NCBI GenBank assembly: GCA_022747635.1
Contig: JAKTNV010000060.1
Coordinates: 424,872 to 488,871 of the forward strand
Source: Hetaerina americana
Taxonomy: Eukaryota > Arthropoda > Insecta > Odonata > Calopterygidae
DNA length: 64,000 bases
Direction: 5' to 3'
The position numbers and the translations under genes are program-made. Shown one piece after another: positions 25,961 through 35,036 of this stretch. Position 1 is the first letter of the stretch. The number at the start of each line of letters is the position of its first letter. Under the pieces are notes generated by a model. It did not search any database and was not told where the DNA came from. It saw nothing but the letters and a program-made list of their open reading frames with translations.

Positions 25961-27958
25961 GTTAAAGAGCGGTGGTGGGAATGGGAAATGTATGTATACA
26001 CTGGAACATAGAGCTCGGCCTAAGGTGCCCGCGGACCAGATCCAGCACGACGTGCCCATCCATCCATCCGGCACTCGAAAGGTTGGAGGGGAAGCGCAGG
26101 TGGATTTTATTGCTAGCGGCTCGTTTGGATTTTAAAACCGACCAGATTGAGTACTTGGCTGCCACAAAAAAGCAAAGCTATTATTATTTGATTGTATTTT
26201 ATATTTGTTGAATTTGAAAGTAATTTCTCTATTGAAAGAAATGATGAAGTCTTAATCTGGGACAGCGCGACAAGGGATAGCGCCTTTGTACTACGAGATT
26301 GATGGGTAGTAGATAGGCATCATTAATCGGAATGTCTCAAATTTATGGAAGAATACTTTATATTTCACTTTAAATTTTGTTTTCTGCACCAAAAATGAAA
26401 AAATATACATTTCCAAGGGCATTCTGGGTATGCCTTTGGTAATCATTTTGGGTCTTACATGTTCCTTAAAAGTTGAACGTGGCAGTAGCGAATGATACGC
26501 TATAAGTAGATACAAACTAATTAATGGTAAATGTTACTTGCCCAACATTGCTATCATTTAGATAAATTCTTTCAAATCATATGCATGCATCTCAGATGGT
26601 CCAATTTTTTTAGGTAGTCTTCGCGTAAATTTCGGGATATCTTCAATATTTCTTGTATTCGGAATGCAGTAGGTACAAGGGTACCCCGGATTAGTACCAG
26701 TTGTAAGTAAGTTCTATATTATATTCAATCAGTATAAACACAGTGCATTGACGGGAAATAAATGCATTGCAAGAAAACTAATAAATATTTCATTAAAAAA
26801 TGTTGATGACACATGGCACTTAGAAAGGGTAATTTAATATTCACTAAAAAATGTCACTGTTTTACTTCTGCCGATAGCCAAGATTTTGCCATGGCCGTCC
26901 GCGTGTCTTCTTGCGGGAATGGCTTGTTGGTTGGATGCTCCGGGTTTTTTGATCTGAGGCTGGCGGTGAAATATTTTTAATTGCGTTAATATCCACTTCA
27001 ATATGACTTAGAGCTCGATTCCGAGCTCCCCGCCTCTCCCTCTTCCTCCGCTCCACTTCATCCCTCAAATGATTGCGATCGGCTATTTAAAGCCAGGCAC
27101 ATTGGCATCCTTTCAGCTCACACATGTGCTTTTATATTTTTTCCTCCAATAGATGCGATCGTATTCTCCCTTTGACGTGGGGATTCGGCGGCTCGAATCT
27201 CAAGGGTGTCTTCTCTTTCGCATTCAAATGCCTCGAAATGGCACTTGGTTCATTCTCTCTTGTCGGTACTATTTCAGATGTTGACTTCAGCCCGGCAGCG
27301 GAGTGTGAGGAGTGGTGTGATTCAAATCCGCCATTGACTTACAACGAGGGAGTAGTTTTGCGTAATATCCTCTGGTTCCCTTTTGATATCAATTTGTACG
27401 ATGTATTCTGGCTAATGTAATCTGGCTAATGCAATCTAACTTCAATATATATTTTATATTGTATGCCAATTACTCTGTTAGGTATTGGTTTTTTAATGCC
27501 TTGGCAAAAACTTCGCAACTGGTTTTTGTACCTTATCGGTGTTTGTTCTCCTTTTGAGGAATCTAATTTAAAATCCGGGAAAATCGCTGTAAAAATCATT
27601 ACGGTTCCAGGGGTTTTAGCCTTGTCTTCGGGGAGTTCGAGGAGGGTATTCACCCAACTGGCAAGTCACCGTTGCGGTGTGCTCCTAAAATGACTGGACA
27701 CAAGGATGAAATGTTAAATTCTTGAAATGGTGATGTATATGGTACGGGATTTGTTGAAGGGAAAAAGCGATATAAGCTCGTGATATATATAAATTTCTTC
27801 GAAATGGAACGCTCTTCGGCGGCGCACAAGTATATAAAAACACAGATGTAGATTTTTAACCATAGAAACACAAAGAAAGGACACTCACATATGTAGTTTT
27901 GACGTTTGGACGGCTCGACCGTCGTCGTCAGAATCAATCATTTATGCATTTCGGATGG
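25961..27958. other. No feature recognised
   Basis: Non-coding sequence between a GC-rich block and a (TA)n array. Nothing recognised. Confidence 0.5.
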
Positions 27959-28025
<67 letters not shown>

Positions 28026-28036
28026 CACACACACAC
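27959..28036. repeat. (TA)n(CA)n microsatellite
   Basis: AT dinucleotides with two TG interruptions, ending in a short CA run. It abuts the 3' end of the minus-strand SINE at 28038-28268. Confidence 0.97.
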
Positions 28037-28037
28037 A

Positions 28038-28268
28038 ATGTAATCCACCCGATGGTCGGTTTGGTAGGTGATGGCAGAGTTCACCCAGTACTAGGCCCTA
28101 TACGGCGTGTGAAATTCACACATCAGGGTAGGGGGGCCGGTTCCTGGTACACGGTAAATCACATAGCATGGGTGGAGCTGCAGGTGCCTAGAGTGCCTTG
28201 CCCGGCAATCGAACCCGGGACCCTCCGGTCAGTAGTCCAACGCTCTACCCCCTGGACTACCGCGACCC
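28038..28268 (-). mobile_element. tRNA-derived SINE, third family, inside a (CA)n/(TA)n microsatellite
   Basis: On the minus strand the head reads ggtcgcggtagtccaggggg then tagagcgttggactactgacc, with an A box fitting TRGYNNANNNG (tagtccagggg) and a B box ggttcgattgc. A body of about 160 bp follows. Both sides abut CA/TA repeats: 27959-28036 on the 3' side and 28269-28310 on the 5' side. The head could fold like a tRNA but it is fused to the SINE body, so I do not call it a functional tRNA gene. Confidence 0.85.
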
Positions 28269-28277
28269 ACACCCACC

Positions 28278-28310
<33 letters not shown>
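28269..28310. repeat. (CA)n(TA)n microsatellite
   Basis: CA run followed by a TA run on the other side of the same SINE, mirroring the 27959-28036 array. Confidence 0.95.
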
Positions 28311-28679
28311 CCGAAATCTATAAAGGGAGGCAAACGACGAACATAAATACATTTAAAGTCCTGTGATTGATTCTATTCACTATCGTTTGAAATGGAAAGT
28401 GAATGTTATGGAATAGTATTTCGTTGAGGTTCCGGGAGAGTCCGGGTGGATGAAACCTCCTTTGCGAGCACTCTGCTTATAATAACTTTTTTTTACCGAT
28501 TGAATGTAAATGTTTTTAATCAGCAATCATAGGTTTTACTGCCCATTTATTGCTTCCTGTACGCATGTCACTAAGTGCGTCAAAAGGCCTAGGCGGCATG
28601 TGTACTTGTAAGATACGTCATGTGGGGAAGTTATTTATGGAAAATCATGCCTGCCATGGCGACCCTGATTTCCGGCACA

Positions 28680-29290
28680 CGGATTTCACTTCGCGGCACG
28701 CTTGGCGGAAATCGCAGCCGATGAACGATTCATGGAATCCCGCGCGGGAATGAAACCTTCCCCTCGGCACGCAACGGAACCGCTCCCTCCTCCCACTGAA
28801 AGGCACGCTCTGTCACTCCTCAACTCTCGGGGGTGGTCACTGTCGTCACCCCAACGGTGTTCTTTTTTATTCCCTTGGGGGTGGGAGGTTGCAGGCGTGG
28901 AGAGCGGACGCCGGAAACCCATTCCGACGCCCCACCAACAATAGTAGTAGTCGCAGGAGGGGGGAGGGCGTTGATTTTGAGCGGAGGGAGCGAGTGAGGG
29001 AGGCCACCCGGAGCTAAATGCGACTTTTGTTTACGGGATTCCTCCTCTTCTCCTTGCGGCGCACAAGTATCCCCTCCGAAGAGCCTAAGCATTCGGAGGC
29101 CCACGGACAGGTGTCCGCACCCGGTTTCTCTGATTCCACTCCACCATGGTGATTTTTGAAGACTCAGTGCGGATGGGAGAGGAAGGGGGGGGGGCGAAGA
29201 ATTGACGGCGTGTCCCTAGCGGCGATCTCTGTCACACCCCGTGGGCCAGCCATGTCCACGACGGCCGCCGCATGTGAACCGAGATGAGGG
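28680..29290. promoter_or_regulatory. CpG-island-like GC-rich block
   Basis: GC-rich and CpG-rich relative to flanks, with a 10-G run near 29187-29196. Short open frames on both strands show no recognisable motif. Confidence 0.4.
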
Positions 29291-30719
29291 CAGTGAAATA
29301 TGAAAAGGCTTCATTCGGGCGAAAATGAGACCTTAGGGTTCATTCCTATATTAAATGAACATAATCATGGGGAGAAAATACAATATGTAATAAATACGGA
29401 AGTGTTGGTGGAATCATGAAATTTCCTAGAAAACGATTGTGGAAGATTGTAACCCAATTATCATTTGGGACGTGGTAACCTGCCGAAGAAAATGTTTAGG
29501 GCAGAATGTTAGACAAAATAGGAACTAATTGGGAAAGATTAAATACTTATGATATGAGTATGAAGGCGGAAAATATTTGGAAATAGTAAATGCTTGACCA
29601 ACTGCAACATGTTATCGAGTATTTTTCCATCTTGCTTTTAATAACTTTACTTTAAGGAGCATTGAACAGAACTTGAATCTGAATTAAGTGGTCTACCCTG
29701 GAAGTATAGCTCTTTTCGTTTGTATGTTGTTAATGGCGGATTTATGCTTTCTTCTTTCATGTTTTCCATTTTTATTTTTTACCTCTAAAAGTGCAAATGT
29801 GTTCATTGCGATATTTCTATTTCATATATTGTTCCTAGATTTATCAGTTTCTCAGAACTCTTCATATCGAAATAAATTACATATCGACATGGAGTCGATA
29901 TGCTATCGATTTGTTGTAGAGATATCCTCTCACGGCTCTGCCCGAGGCCAAACCTATCTCCTCGCTGGGGTTGCTCGACCCTGGTGTATCCCTTCCCTTC
30001 CAGCGATTACCCTTCGTCCCCTGTTCAAGGGGGCGCATAAGCTCCAAGACGGGGAATATCCCCAGAGAAAAACAGCACGCAAATGCAAACACCACAGTGG
30101 GTTAGAGAGCCATTTGTTTTGGTGTACCTCTTCCCGGGTTTATTTTTTCACACTATGGACCCTAGGGGGCCCCTTCTTCCTCGGTCATGTAGGCATAATA
30201 CTCTAATTAAACTGGGAAGGAAAGTTTCCAAGGCACGGTGGATGGCCTTAACGGCTTCCCACGCTGGGGGACAGTTTTTATCCCGGTGTTAGCATTGTTT
30301 TCCATTGTCGTTTTCATTCCTCCCTGTAAGCCATGTGGAGAGCATCCCTGCTCGGATGGGACGATAGAGGACTGGCCCTGGCAGACTGCCTGACGCGAAA
30401 ATCTTTTACATCAATTGAAATTATGGATTTGCGTAAACGTTCGGCTTTGTGGACTCTTGTGTGTTTAAATCCAAGGTATAATATCATTGGAGGTGTCAAT
30501 AATATCTCGCTTATGTCCGATTAAGCTTAGCATTCACATTTTTTCCCCTGCCTTTTACTCTAGAGAGCCACTGAGAAGCCTATCTGGTTGTAGAATATTC
30601 CGTGGTAATGTAACTCCGCTTAATTTGGGGCCATCTACGGTTGGAGTTGTAAGAACGTTATCATATGCTATCGAATCAAAAGCAAGCGGAAGTCTAAATG
30701 TGACTAGAAGACCAAAATA
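29291..30719. other. No feature recognised
   Basis: Open frames up to 172 codons near 29688-30206 have no motif and no composition bias. I see no other feature. Confidence 0.45.
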
Positions 30720-30731
30720 TATTTTTTTGAT

Positions 30732-30916
30732 GATAAAAGATTTGGTGTTTTCCCGGCGTATCAGCTGCGTAAATTCCTCTCGGGTCCTCCACCGGGTTAT
30801 ATCGTCCATATTGGACGATATAACCCGGTCTTCAGAAGCCCCGAAGACGATGAACGAGTTGGACATCGAAACGTCGGCCAATATGGACGATATAACCCGG
30901 TGGAGGACCCGAGAGG
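30732..30916 (-). mobile_element. Hairpin (snap-back) retroposed element with 12-bp target duplication
   Basis: Two perfect 39-nt inverted arms (30776-30814 and 30878-30916) enclose a 63-nt loop. A tail lies at 30732-30775. A 16-nt motif ccgggttatatcgtcc occurs three times (30792, and reversed at 30813 and 30887). The unit is flanked by the perfect duplication tatttttttgat at 30720-30731 and 30917-30928. The loop and right arm, read on the plus strand, contain gatgaacgag...catcgaaacgtc, resembling a decayed hammerhead core. The tail matches that of 48583-48750. Confidence 0.8.
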
Positions 30917-31019
30917 TATTTTTTTGATTTTTTGGCTTCGGTATTTTAAGTCTTAGGAAGCTGATATAACGTGATTACGAAAGAATTTTAAGCAGACTAG
31001 TCAAACCTTTGTGGGATGA

Positions 31020-31200
31020 ATGGTAGTCCAGTAGACCACTGCACTGCTGACCGGGTTCAATTCTCTGCTGACCTTTTCAGAATCACTCTATGATTCTTCG
31101 GGTACCAGATATTCCCTGGATACCGCAGGCGGCACAAGGAAATTGGGGTGAAGTATTAGCTGTGTTCTATCTTTAAACATCCCACCAACTTCTGGTTGAT
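31020..31200 (+). mobile_element. Degenerate tRNA-derived SINE, fourth family, second copy
   Basis: The head (gtagtccagtagaccactgcactgctgacc, ggttcaattct) is followed by ggtaccagatattccctgg, ataccgcaggcggcacaagg, aaattgg and gtgttctatcttt, matching the landmarks of the 1084-1315 copy. No tail or target duplication is evident. Confidence 0.6.
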
Positions 31201-32639
31201 TACTATGAGATTGAAAATGTAGGCTATGCATAGCATACTCTGGTAACAATTTTCATTTGCTACCATTCCATAAATACTCCAGTGCGAAATAACGATACTG
31301 ATGGTACTGCAGCAATCGCTTTAGCGCCTCGCGATCCCCGCTTTCTGCTCATTAACAATATTCATCACTCATTTGTCTTTCATGAGAACCGCGGATTGCG
31401 TCAACAACTGCGTTGATACTAATGAAAGCTGTTAATGGATATCCACTGAAGTAGGTGAATATTTCAAATAAACGTCTATGCAAATTGTATACCTCAATCT
31501 AGTGTTCTGGAAGTGGAGAAAGTGAACTGTTTCCCTTCGATCCGGTTTCCTTCTCGGGAAAAATGTAGCTGACGTATGTGGAAACTGTCTGCATGGCTTT
31601 CTTTATATCGAAAAACCTGCGAATCATCGAAGATTTTTTTATGCGCACTGTTCCACCGAGTTCATTTTTCACTGGCTAAAAGCGATCCAACCGCCAAGAT
31701 CTGGAATTTCTCTCTAAATTACACACGAGATATACTCCGATTATTTTTTTACGAAGTCTTAATTAAAAGGGGTGTTCATAGGGCCAAAGTAGCATACACT
31801 CTACTGTTCGGGCGTCATTCCGATGCTACGTGTAACACAATTATTTTCTTATCACAGTATTACAGAGGTGACGTACCGAAGAAAAATGATTGCCTCGTAA
31901 TGTGAAAACTGTCATAACTCTTAAAGGATAGTCCTAGATAGTATGAAATATTTTCAGTCCATCTGTCATAAGAAATTATGTTAAACAGTGACGATTGAAT
32001 TGATGTACGCTTCCTTACGATAATATATCGAGAACTTTTTCTGCTGATTATTCATCATCATCAGTATTTCAATCCTTAGATTGCAGCCCTCCGTTCTCAT
32101 CTCTTCATAGTTGATTTCCTCAACCCCTGATACATTTTCTGTTTTACGTCCTTATAATTATTGCCCTTGAAAAATCATTAATTTAGTCATATATAATGAA
32201 CCAAATTGTTAATGCTTCTGCGCTGATGTGTGTTAAAATGCAGTGACTAATTATTAACATTCATTGGTGAACACGATGCAATGTTTAAGGATCATCAATT
32301 AAGGATCATCAACTTAGGTGATGAAGGAGGAATTTCCTTGCGGGATTTCATTTATTTTTTATGGTTTCGCAAAGATTTTTTGTTTGGATATTGAATCTGA
32401 AGTATCATTTTAGGTATTTCGGTCACTTAAAGAAAGAAGTCATCCTTATAGTGCTCGCACTTCATGACTTTATCCAGTACAAAGCGCTCTCACTTTCCAA
32501 TGGGCGCCGACGTCAACGTGGTGTGTAACACAGCCCCCACCAAAGTGTCCGGTAAATTTGCCGGTTATTCCTTTCTCCGAGATGATATTTAAAAAGTATA
32601 ATATTTTTAATGGCGTCCTACGCACGGAAAATTTTGCAC
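31201..32639. other. No feature recognised
   Basis: Non-coding sequence. A short direct repeat aaggatcatcaa lies near 32287-32311. Confidence 0.5.
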
Positions 32640-33480
32640 CATTTGCGGCGATTGTTGGGATTTGAGAGGCGGACCACGATCGGAAGCGGCCACCTCGCGG
32701 GATCGGGACGGCTGCAGGGACCCACCCAAGTCGTGTCACTCCACCCTTCATCTCTCATCCCCTGACGAAACCCTACAAGCCGACCCCTCAGTCGACCGGC
32801 CGCGGATGGCGCGAATGATCCCCACCCGTCCGTCTCCCCCCTTTGATAACCGCCAAGATGTTCGCCTTCTCACGTTTTTGCAAGCATCGAGATTTCGGTC
32901 AATTGGCACTCGCGAATAATACCCTCCTCCTCTCTCGTTGGGCTCGACTACTCGGCCCCTCTCGCGGCCCAGGGGGCGACGACGGAGAGGGGTTGGGTTG
33001 TGGGAGGGGTGTGTGGGGGCGTCGGGCTGGGAGGGCGATGCTGTTGGCCGTGAGAGGCCTTGGGTCCGGGAGAGGTGTTATGGAGATTTTTAAGTGCCTC
33101 CTCCGAGATCGCTATCTCCCGAGCATGTCACGGCCATTCAGCCGGCTGGAATTCTTTACGCGAGTGTTAAGGCGACCCGTGACACCTGGAAGGCGCTTTT
33201 CTTATCCCCAAGCCGCCGCCGGGAAATCCTCTTCCCGAGTGGCGGGAATCGGTTGCTCCTCCGCCCACCCCGCCCAGCTCGCCCCCTCTGTCCACCTCCC
33301 CTCCCCTACCCCCGCGGCCAAGCAGCCCGACACCAAGAGCAGCCCAGCAGCGGCATACTTTTCTCCACAAGGAGATCGCATCAATATTTATGCTTTCCTA
33401 TCTCGCAGCGCAGGTAATTGTGGTCGGCCAAATCGAACGATCTGGTGTTCACTCGCAGGTGGCCGGGGCGAAACTTAGGA
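32640..33480. promoter_or_regulatory. CpG-island-like GC-rich block
   Basis: About 0.8 kb of GC-rich, CpG-dense sequence, the island nearest to the first exon found (about 5 kb upstream). Open frames up to 211 codons occur but are low-complexity and match nothing I know. Confidence 0.45.
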
Positions 33481-34184
33481 TTTTGCGTGTGTGTAAAGAA
33501 AGGAACTTGCTCTCGGGTCATCTTACATCGACCAGGAATTCTTTCCGAGCGACCAAATGTCCTTTATATAAAAACCTTTCCGTGGGAAATCTTGTATCGT
33601 GTTTGTCAGCACCTTGCCGATGCTATAACGTTAAATCTTTCTCGGGAAGTTCTATTATTATTATTAAAAATATCGTATTTATTTTCTCTCCCGTAGTCGA
33701 AAGGGGCCGAGTAGTCTAGTAGTCGTTCATCAATCTGGGATTCTGTTGATATCCCAATTGTCGTTTTTCAGTGGGGTATTTGAAAGGCAAATGTTTGCTC
33801 CGTACACAATTGTGAAGCGAATCCCATAGCACTGTAGCCCTTTGATGAGTAATGCCTTACTTTATTCAATTTTTCTACTCTAAGGTCTGCATAGCTCAGC
33901 GTAAGGTTAACTTCACTGTTCGCAGGCCCGTTTAAATAACGCATTTTTAAGGTACAATGCGGCTTTAATGCGTATTCGCTAAACATTATACCATTGCCTA
34001 TCAGATCATAGCAAATAATAGCTACAATATAGCGTGAGTAACTTAGCGGGTAATGATTATTTGTGCACAAATATTATGTTCACGGGTCACCTGACATACA
34101 TCTGGAATCCTTTCCTAACTATTTATATCATTCGCTCCTTCCCTTAATGATTGTCGTGCCAATACCGGCTGCCGTTCCTCTGGT

Positions 34185-34461
34185 GATTTACCGATGAAGA
34201 CAGCCTTACCGTCGAAACGTCAACTAGATACGTGTGCCCTTTCCCTGTGTTTATATGCATTAATGTTTTAATCAAAGTACATATATAAATTTATTTATTT
34301 ATAATGTATATGAAGTTAGCACTAGCGAACAAAGACGAGTTCCTTCCTTCTCTTCCTTGATAAAGGTGACTTGTACCACCGAAAATTCGAAAACGTGAGT
34401 TTCTTTTGTTTTTTTTTTGTGTTTTTGTCTTTGTTCGCTAGTGCTAACTTCTTATACATTA
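34185..34461 (+). repeat. Degenerate hammerhead-like motifs and a 35-bp inverted repeat
   Basis: At about 34192-34225 ccgatga, a GAC/GTC-closed stem, and gaaacgtc follow each other as in a type I hammerhead ribozyme core with one or two substitutions. At about 34361-34396 ttgataaa, a GGTG/CACC stem and gaaa recur. The second motif lies inside an inverted repeat whose 35-nt arms (34302-34336 and 34427-34461) match at 34 of 35 positions. Such motifs are known from the terminal repeats of Penelope-like elements. Neither copy has an obvious stem I, so activity is unlikely. Confidence 0.45.
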
Positions 34462-34476
34462 TTATTCACATCCGTG

Positions 34477-34783
34477 GGGATCGAGATGGTGCGGGGGCTA
34501 ACGTACTGGCTTCCCACCCTGAGGGCGCGGGTTCAAATCCCGGCGGTGTTGAATATTTTTCAAAGGGATCTCGATCCCTACTTGAGGTGCTTTGTGGAGG
34601 GCACTTTGAGTGAGTACGCCGTCCGTCGGATGGGACGTTAAGCCGCGGACCCCTTGGCGCCTTTCGTAAAGAGTAGGCTAATGCCGACGCCGGGTTTCTC
34701 TCCACCCTTCATCCTTTCCTGTCCTTCCCCTATGGCGCAAATGACCTTAGCTGTCGGTCGCCTCCCCTCAAAACTACTACTAC
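34477..34783 (+). mobile_element. tRNA-derived SINE, family with (ACT)n end, full copy with target duplication
   Basis: The tRNA-like head begins gggatcgagatggtgcg and has a B box ggttcaaatcc. The body runs about 300 bp and ends aaactactactac. The element is bracketed by a perfect 15-bp duplication, ttattcacatccgtg, at 34462-34476 and 34784-34798. Two further copies on the minus strand (18862-19170 and about 4324-4645) show the same boundaries. Short open frames in it (for example a GDRDGAGANVLASH peptide) are SINE sequence read as protein, not genes. Confidence 0.9.
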
Positions 34784-34815
34784 TTATTCACATCCGTGAG
34801 ACTTTCACTTAAGTT

Positions 34816-34880
<65 letters not shown>

Positions 34881-34903
34881 TATACACATACATATATATA
34901 TAC

Positions 34904-34954
<51 letters not shown>

Positions 34955-35036
34955 CATATATATATACCTGTATATATATATATATATACACACATACATA
35001 TATATATATATATTTGTGTGTTTGTATACACATACA
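34816..35036. repeat. Composite (TA)n array with a higher-order repeat
   Basis: A TA array of about 220 bp. The phrase acacatacatatatatatac followed by ctg occurs at about 34883 and again about 65 bp later, with a partial third copy near 34988. Long Ile/Tyr open frames over it are artefacts of the dinucleotide repeat. Confidence 0.95.

Noticed and set aside
28200..28268. A well-formed tRNA-like sequence on the minus strand
   Set aside because: It is fused to a SINE body, has a B-box substitution, and lacks a convincing acceptor stem and terminator, so it is a SINE head and not a tRNA gene.
30555..30927. Open frames on both strands with a TRWRTRE motif, similar to one at 48580
   Set aside because: Their similarity is explained by the shared hairpin repeat; the part outside the repeat (30555-30719) is not shared with the 48.6-kb locus.
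32843..33719. Plus-strand open frames of 85-211 codons
   Set aside because: Same reason as the 13.4-14.5 kb block; none matches the expected N-terminus of RNF220 or any other family I know.
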